Shown: piece by piece, positions 1 to 5,869 of the stretch
How positions within the stretch are numbered: position 1 is the stretch's first letter
Layout of the letters: every line of letters starts with the position of its first letter
Origin: Clostridiales bacterium
GTDB lineage: Bacteria > Bacillota > Clostridia > Oscillospirales > Oscillospiraceae
Length of the DNA: 7,236 nucleotides
Direction: 5' to 3'
Assembly: GCA_021201515.1 (NCBI GenBank)
Contig: JAJQET010000029.1
Coordinates: 1-7,236 of the forward strand
Program-made: the position numbers and the translations under genes
The notes under the pieces: generated by a model
Databases searched by the model: none
Seen by the model: the letters and a program-made list of their open reading frames with translations, nothing else
Told to the model about the DNA's origin: nothing

Positions 1-42
1 AGAATCAAGCTGAAGCACCTTTATCCGGAAGTGAAGTTTTAG
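1..42 (+). CDS. possible 3' end of an unidentified upstream gene
   Basis: Reading frame 1 is open from the window edge and gives the 13 residues RIKLKHLYPEVKF before a TAG stop at 40-42. The mix of basic and hydrophobic residues resembles a genuine protein C-terminus, and the AT-rich base use differs from the GC-rich genes downstream. The piece is too short to assign to a family, and an open frame of this length at an edge can arise by chance. No clear terminator hairpin follows it. Confidence 0.25.
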   Translation, partial: RIKLKHLYPEVKF

Positions 43-257
43 ATTTAACCGTGTACTAGGGGAAATATTGTTCCATTGAATGCTTCTGCCAGTTTATGTG
101 ATGAAAATGCCAAGTAGGTTAACACCTGTGATTATATATATATCAACTTGCCTATCCTCTCAAACTCACCCACACACCCACACGCTTGTTTCAGAAATTA
201 TTAAACGAAATAGATCTGATGTTTACAGACTGAATGCGACTGCGAACATTCTGCCGC

Positions 258-286
258 TTGCAATTAAAACAGTTTTATGGTAAACT
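258..286 (+). promoter_or_regulatory. candidate sigma-70 promoter for the xdhC operon
   Basis: TTGCAA (258-263) and TAAACT (281-286) are separated by 17 bases, each matching four of six consensus positions. This is the best-spaced pair seen upstream of the first operon. It would leave a leader of about 100 bases before the ATG at 395. The assignment rests on sequence resemblance only. Confidence 0.3.
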
Positions 287-302
287 TCCAATAAGGCTAT
301 CA

Positions 303-330
303 GGCGGAAACAGGCTTTTGGGGCGGAAAC
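303..330 (+). repeat. 9-base direct repeat GGCGGAAAC in the xdhC leader
   Basis: GGCGGAAAC occurs at 303-311 and again at 322-330, a period of 19 bases (just under two helical turns). It lies between the candidate promoter and the start of the first gene. It could be a tandem protein-binding site or part of a structured leader; nothing in the window decides between these and chance. Confidence 0.35.
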
Positions 331-394
331 CCGGAGCATTTTGCCTGCAATTCCCGTAATCAGCGACCAAAACGGTAAAAGACAGAGGTATACT

Positions 395-1432
395 ATGGGG
401 GAAACTATTTACAGGAAAATATTGGACGCGTTGGTGCGGGGCGAGGCCGTTTCTCTGCGGACTGAGTTAAACGGCGCGGAGGGAACGGTAGCCGGGGACA
501 TGGTTCGCACCCTTGAACGGATACCGCTGACAAAGACCCCGGACGGCTTTGACAGCATCGGCCCCACGCTGGTGCAGGCGGAGGAAAGGGCCACCCTTTG
601 TGAACCGATGCTGCCGAGGGAACGGCTCATCGTTCTGGGCGGCGGGCATATTGCCCTGCCGCTTTGCGAATTTGCAGCGAAGTGCGGCTTCCGGGTTACC
701 GTCGCAGATGATCGCCCCGCCTTCGCCAACCGGGAGCGGTTCCCCTGGGCTAAGGAGGTGCTGTGCGACAGCTTTGAATCCGCCATCGCCCGGCTGAACA
801 TCACCCCTTACGATTATGTGGTCATCATCACCAGGGGCCACACCCACGACGCAGACTGCCTGCGGGCCATCCTGCCGGGACAGAGGCCTGCATATCTTGG
901 TATGATCGGCTCCCGGCGGCGGGTGAAGGGCCTGCTGGCTATGCTGGCCGAGGAAGGCTACAGTCAGGAGCGCATCGACCAGATCTGTACCCCTATCGGC
1001 TTGAAAATCGGCGCTGTTACCCCGGAGGAAATTGCGGTTTCCATCCTCTCGGAGCTGATTGCGTACCGCCGTATGCCGGAAAAGGCGATAGACAGCCCCA
1101 GGTATGTCAATCGTTCTGACCTGGATTTGGATATTCTGGACTATCTTGCCGCGGGCCGTGAGCCGAAGGCTATTGTCACCGTTATGCAAACCAAAGGTTC
1201 CACCCCCAGAGGCGCAGGGGCGAAGATGGCGGTCAGCCCCACGGGGGACATCACCGGCAGCATTGGCGGCGGATGCAGCGAAGGGGCCGTGATTCGGGAC
1301 GCCATTGACATCATTGGCACCGGAACCTATAAAACAATGCTCATTGACATGACCGGCGACGTGGCGGAGTCCGAGGGGATGGTCTGCGGCGGCACAATGC
1401 TGGTGCTGATTGAGGACGGGACGCAGCAGTGA
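395..1432 (+). CDS. xdhC: XdhC-family molybdenum-cofactor maturation protein, reversed domain order
   Basis: Cytoplasmic chaperone-like protein of the XdhC/CoxI family, which binds molybdenum cofactor and delivers it to xanthine-dehydrogenase-type enzymes. In this 345-residue product, residues about 76-225 form the Rossmann-type XdhC C-domain: VLGGGHIALPL at 80-90, ADDRPAF at 104-110 and GMIGSRRR at 169-176. Residues about 245-340 form the XdhC_CoxI domain: KGSTPRGAG at 267-275, GSIGGGCSEG at 288-297 with Cys294, and GMVCGG at 328-333. In R. capsulatus-type XdhC the CoxI part comes first, so the order here is reversed. The N-terminal 70 residues match neither domain clearly. I chose ATG 395 because AGAGG (384-388) precedes it; an in-frame TTG at 341 would add 18 residues. 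The stop overlaps the next start (GTGA), implying translational coupling with the desulfurase. Confidence 0.88.
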   Translation: MGETIYRKILDALVRGEAVSLRTELNGAEGTVAGDMVRTLERIPLTKTPDGFDSIGPTLVQAEERATLCEPMLPRERLIVLGGGHIALPLCEFAAKCGFRVTVADDRPAFANRERFPWAKEVLCDSFESAIARLNITPYDYVVIITRGHTHDADCLRAILPGQRPAYLGMIGSRRRVKGLLAMLAEEGYSQERIDQICTPIGLKIGAVTPEEIAVSILSELIAYRRMPEKAIDSPRYVNRSDLDLDILDYLAAGREPKAIVTVMQTKGSTPRGAGAKMAVSPTGDITGSIGGGCSEGAVIRDAIDIIGTGTYKTMLIDMTGDVAESEGMVCGGTMLVLIEDGTQQ

Positions 1433-2589
1433 GCAGCTTCATCTATGCGGACAATGCGGCCACCACCAGGATTTCCGATGAAGTGCTGGAGGCAATGCTT
1501 CCCTACTTACAGGAGCAGTACGGCAACGCCTCCGCGCTGTACCGGTTGGGCCGCACTGCCCACAGCGCGCTGGAGCAATCCCGCAGGCAAATAGCGGAAC
1601 TCTTGGGTGCCAGCCCTATGGAGCTGTTCTTCACCTCCGGCGGCACGGAGAGCAACAACTGGGCGCTGAAGGGAACCGTTCACCGTCTGGCCCGCCAGGG
1701 CAAGCGGCATATCGTCACCAGCGCGGTGGAACATCACTCCGTTCTTCACGCTGCCGCCGCTCTGGAGCGGGAGGGCGTTTCCGTCACCTATTTGCCGGTG
1801 GATGCTGTGGGGCGCGTTTCCCCGCAGGCGGTGGAATCGGCCCTGCGGCCGGACACAGCACTGGTCTCCATTATGTACGCTAACAACGAAATCGGCACGA
1901 TTCAGCCTGTGGCAGAAATCGGCGCGGTGTGCCACGCCCACGGCGTGCTGTTCCATACGGACGCGGTACAGGCTGCGGGCACGCTGCCCATCCGGGTGAA
2001 GGAGCAGAATATCGACCTGCTCTCCCTCTCCGCGCACAAGTTTTACGGCCCGAAAGGGGTGGGCCTGCTCTATTGCAGGCGGGACGCATATCCTGCAACC
2101 CTGCTGGACGGCGGCGCGCAGGAACGGGGCCACCGGGCGGGTACAGAGAATGTGGCGCTGGCCGTTGGCATGGCGAAGGCGCTGGAGCTGGCCTGCCAGG
2201 ACAGGGCGGCAAAGAATGGCGCCATCGCCGCCCTGCGGGATGAAGTGCAGGAGGGCCTGCTCCGAATCCACGACAGCCGCCTGAACGGCGACCCGGATCA
2301 CCGGCTGCCGGGCACCCTGAATGTCTCCTTTGCCGGGGTGGACGGGCAGTCTCTCCTGTTCCGGTTGGATTTGGCGGGGCTGGCGGCGTCCTCCGGTTCG
2401 GCCTGTGCCTCCGGCTCCCTGTCGCCCAGCCATGTGCTGCTGGCCCTGGGGGTGCCCTACGAGCTGGCCCACGGCTCCCTCCGCATTTCGCTGGGCAAGT
2501 ATAACACAAAAGAGGACGCTTCCGCCATTGTCCGCATCGTGACGGATACGGTGGCAGAGCTGCGGGGAGAACCGTCTCCCTATCGCTGA
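1429..2589 (+). CDS. NifS/IscS-type cysteine desulfurase
   Basis: Pyridoxal-phosphate enzyme (386 residues, usual length) that removes sulfur from cysteine as an enzyme-bound persulfide. Family signatures are intact: YADNAATT at 6-13, FTSGGTESNN at 68-77, the cofactor-stacking His in VEHHS at 100-104, ANNEIGT at 151-157, HTDAVQ at 176-181, the Schiff-base lysine Lys204 in SAHKFYGPKG, RAGTEN at 236-241, and the catalytic Cys326 in SSGSACASGS. SLRISLG at 350-356 closes the fold. The GTG start lies inside the stop of the preceding xdhC. In Rhodobacter capsulatus a NifS-type desulfurase (NifS4) works with XdhC to sulfurate molybdenum cofactor, so this copy is probably dedicated to the hydroxylase encoded downstream rather than general iron-sulfur assembly. 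A role in selenium delivery is also possible. No IscU, IscR or SufU gene is adjacent, supporting the dedicated role. Confidence 0.93.
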   Translation: MSSFIYADNAATTRISDEVLEAMLPYLQEQYGNASALYRLGRTAHSALEQSRRQIAELLGASPMELFFTSGGTESNNWALKGTVHRLARQGKRHIVTSAVEHHSVLHAAAALEREGVSVTYLPVDAVGRVSPQAVESALRPDTALVSIMYANNEIGTIQPVAEIGAVCHAHGVLFHTDAVQAAGTLPIRVKEQNIDLLSLSAHKFYGPKGVGLLYCRRDAYPATLLDGGAQERGHRAGTENVALAVGMAKALELACQDRAAKNGAIAALRDEVQEGLLRIHDSRLNGDPDHRLPGTLNVSFAGVDGQSLLFRLDLAGLAASSGSACASGSLSPSHVLLALGVPYELAHGSLRISLGKYNTKEDASAIVRIVTDTVAELRGEPSPYR

Positions 2590-2629
2590 CAGAACAAGGG
2601 AGGAGGCACCTCCCGGATTGGAGTATACT

Positions 2630-3301
2630 ATGGCGCAAAGGAATACGGCTACCCTGACCTGTCCCATCTGCAAAAAGGACCACGAGGTTCCCCTCTGGCG
2701 CAAAATCGACGTGCAGGAAAAGCCGGACGCGAAGAAAGCTCTGCTGGAAGGCACCTTCTTTGACTTCTCCTGCCCGGATTGCGGCTATGAATCCCGGCTG
2801 CACTATGGCAGCCTGTATGTGGACGCCGCGCTGCGGGAGATGATTTATATCTCTGAGACGGAAGAGGAATCCGTTGCCGACGCGGAACGGGCCGCTGCGC
2901 AGCTGGCGCAGGACAGCTCCTTTTACCAGAAGGGGGACAGCCTGCTGCGCATTGTCCGTTCGGCGGAGGACTTGAAGGAGAAGCTGCTGATTTTCGAGAA
3001 CGGCCTGGACGACCGGCTGGTGGAAATGTGCAAAGGTGTTGCCCTGTCCCAGTTCCCCGGCGAGGAGGACTACTACGTCACCGACATCCGTTATGATGTA
3101 ATCGGCGAGCAGGAGCTGCTGCGCCTGACCTGTTCGGACGAGACGGAGCAGTATGTGCTGGACTTTGCAGGGCTGTATGAGCAGCTTTACGGGCAGTTCG
3201 GCGCACTGTTGCCGCCGCTGCGGGGCAGCGGCTTCACGCAGGTGGATTTGGAGTATGCCGCAGAGCTGATGCGGGGGATTGCAGGAGGAATGAACCGATG
3301 A
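2630..3301 (+). CDS. CpXC-domain protein (zinc-ribbon-like)
   Basis: 223-residue protein whose N-terminal 65 residues match the CpXC domain: TCPIC (Cys11 and Cys14) and, after a VPLWRKIDV stretch, SCPDCGYE (Cys48 and Cys51), together a likely four-cysteine zinc site. The rest (about 70-223) is acidic and mostly helical by composition, with no recognised catalytic motif. The biochemical role of CpXC proteins is not established, so none is assigned. There is no signal peptide or membrane segment, so it is probably cytoplasmic. ATG 2630 is preceded by GGAG (2620-2623) at good spacing; an in-frame TTG at 2618 lies 11 bases after AGGAGG (2601-2606) and would add four residues, so the start is uncertain. 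It begins 40 bases after the desulfurase, and its stop overlaps the next start (ATGA), suggesting the two products are made together. Confidence 0.82.
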   Translation: MAQRNTATLTCPICKKDHEVPLWRKIDVQEKPDAKKALLEGTFFDFSCPDCGYESRLHYGSLYVDAALREMIYISETEEESVADAERAAAQLAQDSSFYQKGDSLLRIVRSAEDLKEKLLIFENGLDDRLVEMCKGVALSQFPGEEDYYVTDIRYDVIGEQELLRLTCSDETEQYVLDFAGLYEQLYGQFGALLPPLRGSGFTQVDLEYAAELMRGIAGGMNR

Positions 3302-3606
3302 CGAGAATGTATATTGTTTACACGCTGCGCCAGGGGACAGACATCCGGAAGGCGCTGGAGCTGCTGCAAAAGACCCAGGATGACCTGCCGGAAGGGGCGT
3401 TCCAGCAGCTCTGCCTGCGCAACGAAAAGGGCATGGCGGAAATGCTGCAATGGATGCCCTTTGGGGACGTGGTGCAGATTCTGGACTTCCCCCACGCCTG
3501 GCAGGCTGCGGAGTTTGACGACAGCCCGGCTGGCAAAGCCCAGGCCCAGCGGACGAAGGGGATGTTCTCCAACATTGCGGCGGACAGCTGCCAAATCACG
3601 GAGTAA
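3298..3606 (+). CDS. conserved-looking small protein of unknown function
   Basis: 102 residues, family not recognised. The protein opens with a short beta-like segment (MYIVYTL, 4-10), followed by a probable helix (DIRKALELLQKTQDD, 15-29), more helical sequence around 33-53 and a polar C-terminus. There is no signal peptide, membrane segment or metal-binding cluster. Its ATG lies within the stop codon of the CpXC gene (ATGA), and the AGGAGG-like site GCAGGAGGA just upstream supports the start. Codon use matches its neighbours, and the position inside a tightly packed operon makes it very likely a real gene. The overlap suggests it works with the CpXC protein, perhaps as a binding partner; that is inference from arrangement only. 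Confidence 0.75.
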   Translation: MTRMYIVYTLRQGTDIRKALELLQKTQDDLPEGAFQQLCLRNEKGMAEMLQWMPFGDVVQILDFPHAWQAAEFDDSPAGKAQAQRTKGMFSNIAADSCQITE

Positions 3607-3651
3607 GCGCAATCGTTGCAGGAATCTGCTGTTTAAAAAGAGAGGCTTGGC

Positions 3652-4368
3652 ATGAACACGAATGCTGATGCAATTCCAAGCTGGAATGCACTGGGACAAA
3701 TCGTACTGCCGCAGCGCAGTGCGGAGCAGTTCCAACGGATGGGAACGCCCGTCACCCTTGCAAAAAATCAAACCCTGTACAGGGTGGGGGATGTGCCCGA
3801 CAGTTGCTATTATGTCTGCCAGGGGCGCATTGTTGCCTTTGATTGCACCCCCGCCGGAGGCGAACACATTTTCAGCGTCAATGTGCAGGGGGAGCTGATT
3901 TTGGTACCCAGCATGGTGGTGACCCACCCTCCGGTGCTGAACTTCAAGGCATCGGAACCGACCTATCTGATTCGCATTCACAGAGAGACGCTGTTTCAGG
4001 AGATGGCGGATGATGCGGAGTTTTCCGCTCAGCTGGTCTATGCCCTCTCCGTCCGACTCATCGACACCATCGAGCAGTCACGGGAGCGGGGGAGTTACAG
4101 CGTGCCCTGGCGGGTGTGCAACCTGCTGCTGTCCATGGCCGGGCGATATGGCGTGCCTTATGACGGCAAGGTGCTGATTCAGGAAAAGCTGAGCCAGCAG
4201 GCCATGGCCAATGAGCTGCACGCCAACCGGGTGACGGTAGCCCGCGCCATTCGGGAGCTGAAGGATTACGGCCTGGTGGAGTACATCAATGGTTATTACT
4301 GCGTCCGCGACATGGCACGGCTGAAAAAACATATGGACTACCTGGAGGTTCTTCCAGGCACAGAATAG
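3652..4368 (+). CDS. Crp/Fnr-family transcriptional regulator
   Basis: 238-residue DNA-binding regulator. Residues about 25-125 form a cyclic-nucleotide-type beta barrel (LYRVGDVPDSCYYVCQGRI at 42-60, VNVQGELI at 76-83); 125-145 fit the dimer helix; 150-225 form the winged helix-turn-helix with the recognition region LSQQAMANELHANRVTVARA at 180-199. The GE of the barrel is present, but the Arg-Ser/Thr pair used for cAMP contact in Crp is not evident, so cAMP is unlikely to be the ligand. The N-terminal cysteine cluster of Fnr is also absent; Cys52, Cys56 and Cys65 lie inside the barrel. ATG 3652 follows AGAGG (3640-3644). The gene lies 45 bases after the small unknown and 13 before the next gene. 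Its likely target is the hydroxylase promoter downstream, which carries a palindrome with Crp-type spacing; the same protein could also control its own operon. Confidence 0.9.
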   Translation: MNTNADAIPSWNALGQIVLPQRSAEQFQRMGTPVTLAKNQTLYRVGDVPDSCYYVCQGRIVAFDCTPAGGEHIFSVNVQGELILVPSMVVTHPPVLNFKASEPTYLIRIHRETLFQEMADDAEFSAQLVYALSVRLIDTIEQSRERGSYSVPWRVCNLLLSMAGRYGVPYDGKVLIQEKLSQQAMANELHANRVTVARAIRELKDYGLVEYINGYYCVRDMARLKKHMDYLEVLPGTE

Positions 4369-4381
4369 GAGAGAATTTTAT

Positions 4382-5125
4382 ATGGAACATCAAAACTATC
4401 AGAACCCGCCGGTCCCGGCAGGCTTCACCGCCGCAGACGGCAGCTGGGACACCGGCTTTATCATCCGCCGGGAGGCGGACGGCAGCGAGCTGGTATGGGT
4501 GCCGGTGCTGGCGCTGGAGGATTCCGGCACGCTGGCAGGCAAGGCGCAGCCCTTCGGCACGCGGGCGTATGGCTACAGCGGCGGCGTTAAGGCGGAGCTG
4601 CCCGACGCCCCCCGCCTCCAGGCGGACAGCGTGGAAAAGTACGGCGGCTTCTACCTGACCCGTTACTGTCTGTCCCGTGGGAAGGACGGCGGGCTGCATT
4701 CTGTCCCCGATGCCATGCCGCTGACCAACATCAATCAGTTTGACGCGGAGCGGGCGGCCCACACCTTCGCCTCCGGGGAAGGCGTTGCCAGCCATCTGCC
4801 CTATGCGGCGGAGATGGATTCAGCGCTGGCCTGGCTGGTGCAAAACGGCGCAAAACAGGAGGCGGACATTGCGAAAGCAGTGACGATCCGGAACACCCGC
4901 GCCCATCAGGACACGGTGACAGCCACCGGCAGCAAGGCGGAGCGCTATGCCCTGGGCTTCTACGACCTGGCCGGTACGGTGGACGAGTGGACCCAGGAGC
5001 TGACGGACGGCGCCTTCCTGTGGGGCTGCAACCCCTGCGCCTGGCCCACCACCTCCCGCTGCTACTTCGCCCCCTATGCCTGCTATACTTATACTGGCCT
5101 GCGGGCTGCGCTGTACCTGGCCTGA
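4382..5125 (+). CDS. SUMF1/formylglycine-generating-enzyme-like protein, possible DGR variable protein
   Basis: 247-residue protein with spaced signatures of the FGE-sulfatase (SUMF1) domain, a C-type-lectin-like fold: ELVWVPV at 36-42, KYGGFYLTRY at 86-95, SHLPYAAEMDSALAW at 137-151 (the usual RLPTEAEWE position), YDLAGTVDEW at 194-203 (usually DMAGNVWEW) and GLRAALYL at 239-246 (usually GFRVAL). The usual RGGS is replaced by WGCN at 214-217, and the ordered copper-binding Cys pair of true FGE is not recognisable, so it is probably not an oxidase. Four of its five cysteines (216, 219, 227, 234) fall in 19 residues, and 18 of the 20 codons for 215-234 end in C. That pattern suits a diversity-generating-retroelement target, though no reverse transcriptase is in view. 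ATG 4382 follows AGGAGAG (4367-4373), 13 bases after the regulator. No signal peptide is seen. Confidence 0.8.
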   Translation: MEHQNYQNPPVPAGFTAADGSWDTGFIIRREADGSELVWVPVLALEDSGTLAGKAQPFGTRAYGYSGGVKAELPDAPRLQADSVEKYGGFYLTRYCLSRGKDGGLHSVPDAMPLTNINQFDAERAAHTFASGEGVASHLPYAAEMDSALAWLVQNGAKQEADIAKAVTIRNTRAHQDTVTATGSKAERYALGFYDLAGTVDEWTQELTDGAFLWGCNPCAWPTTSRCYFAPYACYTYTGLRAALYLA

Positions 5126-5161
5126 CGCAGGTCTGTACGTCCCGCCAGAACAAACAGAAAG

Positions 5162-5210
5162 TTTCTTTGCAGTCCTCGCTACAGCAGTAGTGAGGACTAC
5201 TTTTCTTTGC
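5162..5210 (+). repeat. 9-base direct repeat TTTCTTTGC flanking the hairpin
   Basis: TTTCTTTGC occurs at 5162-5170, immediately before the stem, and again at 5202-5210, at the T-rich end of the terminator. The 31 bases between the copies are essentially the inverted repeat itself. The layout resembles a short insertion with a target duplication, but a T-rich 9-mer near a terminator can also recur by chance. Confidence 0.4.
5171..5208 (+). terminator. rho-independent-type terminator hairpin
   Basis: A 12-base-pair stem (AGTCCTCGCTAC at 5171-5182 with GTAGTGAGGACT at 5187-5198, one G-T wobble) closes an AGCA tetraloop and is followed by ACTTTTCTTT. It begins 45 bases after the stop of the SUMF1-like gene and ends before the predicted hydroxylase promoter, so it separates the two transcription units. 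The same position, just beyond the 3' end of a possible variable gene, is where diversity-generating retroelements carry a short hairpin needed for target recognition; that alternative is noted but not established. Confidence 0.8.
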
Positions 5211-5227
5211 CCGGCCCATGGACTATA

Positions 5228-5256
5228 TTGATAGTGTAAAAGTGTGGACGCAAAAT
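5228..5256 (+). promoter_or_regulatory. predicted sigma-70 promoter of the hydroxylase operon
   Basis: TTGATA (5228-5233, five of six matches to the -35 consensus) and CAAAAT (5251-5256, four of six to the -10) are separated by exactly 17 bases. The element lies after the terminator and upstream of the FAD-subunit ribosome site (AGGAGGT, 5280-5286), inside a short AT-rich island in otherwise GC-rich DNA. Transcription would start near 5263. Confidence 0.5.
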
Positions 5257-5276
5257 TTGTTAATTTTTAGACAAAT
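5255..5276. promoter_or_regulatory. 22-base palindrome, candidate Crp/Fnr-family operator
   Basis: ATTTGT (5255-5260) and ACAAAT (5271-5276) form a perfect inverted repeat around ten bases, giving TGT-N10-ACA, the spacing of the Crp box (TGTGA-N6-TCACA). It overlaps the end of the predicted -10 and the probable transcription start, a place where a bound protein would block transcription. A Crp/Fnr-type regulator is encoded about 0.9 kb upstream. The inner bases do not match Crp or Fnr consensus, which fits a divergent family member. Confidence 0.45.
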
Positions 5277-5292
5277 ATCAGGAGGTAGGAAA

Positions 5293-5865
5293 ATGGTATT
5301 ACCAAAATTTGAATACCTGACCCCGGCAACGTTGGAAGAGGCAACCATGCTGCTTTCCGAGCTGGGTTCAGGCGCGAAAATCATGGCCGGCGGGACCGAC
5401 ATCATCCCCCCGATGCGGGATAAGGTGCTGAAGGCCGACTATCTGATCGACATCAAGCACATCCCCGGCCTTGAGTACATCACCTATGATGAAACAGAGG
5501 GGCTGAAGATCGGCGCGCTGACCAAGCTGTACGACATTCAAACCTCCAAGCTGGTCAAGGAGAAGAACCCCTCCGTCGCCCAGGCCGCCAAGTATGTGGC
5601 CTCCACCCAAATCCGCAATAAGGGCACCATGGTGGGCAACATCTGCAACGCCTCCCCGTCCTGCGACACGGCCCCCATCCTGATCGCTCAGAACGCGGCG
5701 GTTCAGGTGCATGGCCCGGAGAATGACCGCGTCATCCCCGCCGGTTCCTTCTTTAAGGGCGTGAAAAAGACCTGGCTGGAGCCTAACGAAATCGTCACCG
5801 GCCTGGTCGTCCCCCCCGCTGGGCGAGGGCGAGTGCGCCGCTTACATCAAGCACTCCGTCCGTAA
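5293..5865 (+). CDS. molybdenum hydroxylase FAD-binding subunit, N-terminal part (frameshifted)
   Basis: Medium, FAD-binding subunit of a xanthine-dehydrogenase/CO-dehydrogenase-type enzyme, carrying electrons from the iron-sulfur subunit to an acceptor. FAD-binding signatures are clear: MAGGTDIIPPMRD at 31-43, LIDIKHIPGLEYI at 51-63, IGALTKLYDI at 73-82, and STQIRNKGTMVGNICNASPS at 104-123. Normal sequence runs through EIVTGLVVPP at 166-175; the frame then changes in a run of seven C (5811-5817), adds unrelated residues (AGRGRVRRLHQALRP) and stops at TAA 5863-5865. Deleting one C restores LGEGECAAYIKHSVRKA and joins the next entry into a subunit of about 294 residues, the usual length. I chose ATG 5293 for its ideal AGGAGGT (5280-5286); the in-frame ATG at 5218 lies before the predicted promoter and lacks a ribosome site. 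Confidence 0.88.
   Translation: MVLPKFEYLTPATLEEATMLLSELGSGAKIMAGGTDIIPPMRDKVLKADYLIDIKHIPGLEYITYDETEGLKIGALTKLYDIQTSKLVKEKNPSVAQAAKYVASTQIRNKGTMVGNICNASPSCDTAPILIAQNAAVQVHGPENDRVIPAGSFFKGVKKTWLEPNEIVTGLVVPPAGRGRVRRLHQALRP
5811..5817 (+). other. run of seven C at the frameshift point
   Basis: With seven C the FAD-subunit frame is lost; with six it reads VVPPLGEGECAAYIKHS, the expected family sequence. The two reading frames meet exactly at this tract. It may be a sequencing or assembly error, a true slippage mutation, or a phase-variable site. Confidence 0.8.
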
Positions 5866-5869
5866 GGCC

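Larger units (their letters stand above)
43..394. other. AT-rich intergenic region, no convincing gene
   Basis: About 350 bases without a supportable gene. The only sizeable open frame, 80-283 on the + strand, has no ribosome site or recognisable product and looks like chance. The stretch holds an alternating TA tract inside a 17-base palindrome (TGAT to ATCA, 129-145), an exact 8-base tandem duplication CACCCACA (167-182), a weak candidate promoter (258-286) and a 9-base direct repeat GGCGGAAAC (303-311 and 322-330). It is clearly richer in A and T than the operon that follows, fitting a promoter or leader region, or a boundary between segments of different origin. Confidence 0.6.

Noticed and set aside
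129..145. TGAT-ATCA palindrome around a TA tract as an Fnr box
   Set aside because: The spacing is wrong for the Fnr consensus (TTGAT-N4-ATCAA), and alternating TA creates palindromes automatically.
167..182. CACCCACA duplicated in tandem as a CRISPR or iteron array
   Set aside because: Only two copies of a simple 8-mer, with no spacers; best seen as a low-complexity tract.
80..283. 67-codon open frame on the + strand in the intergenic region
   Set aside because: No ribosome site, low-complexity content from the CA-rich tract, and no family resemblance.
341..394. TTG start at 341 for the XdhC protein
   Set aside because: It would add 18 residues without family resemblance; the ATG at 395 has AGAGG at good spacing. 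Not fully excluded.
1507..2754. 415-codon open frame on the - strand, with a second long one at 1880-2803
   Set aside because: Both lie antisense to the well-supported desulfurase gene; such frames are common opposite GC-rich genes, and their translations have no recognisable motifs.
4382..5125. True formylglycine-generating enzyme acting on a sulfatase
   Set aside because: RGGS and the recognised cysteine pair are not in place, and no sulfatase gene is nearby.
5218..5292. ATG at 5218 as start of the FAD subunit
   Set aside because: It precedes the predicted promoter and operator, has no ribosome site, and adds 25 non-family residues; 5293 has an ideal AGGAGGT.
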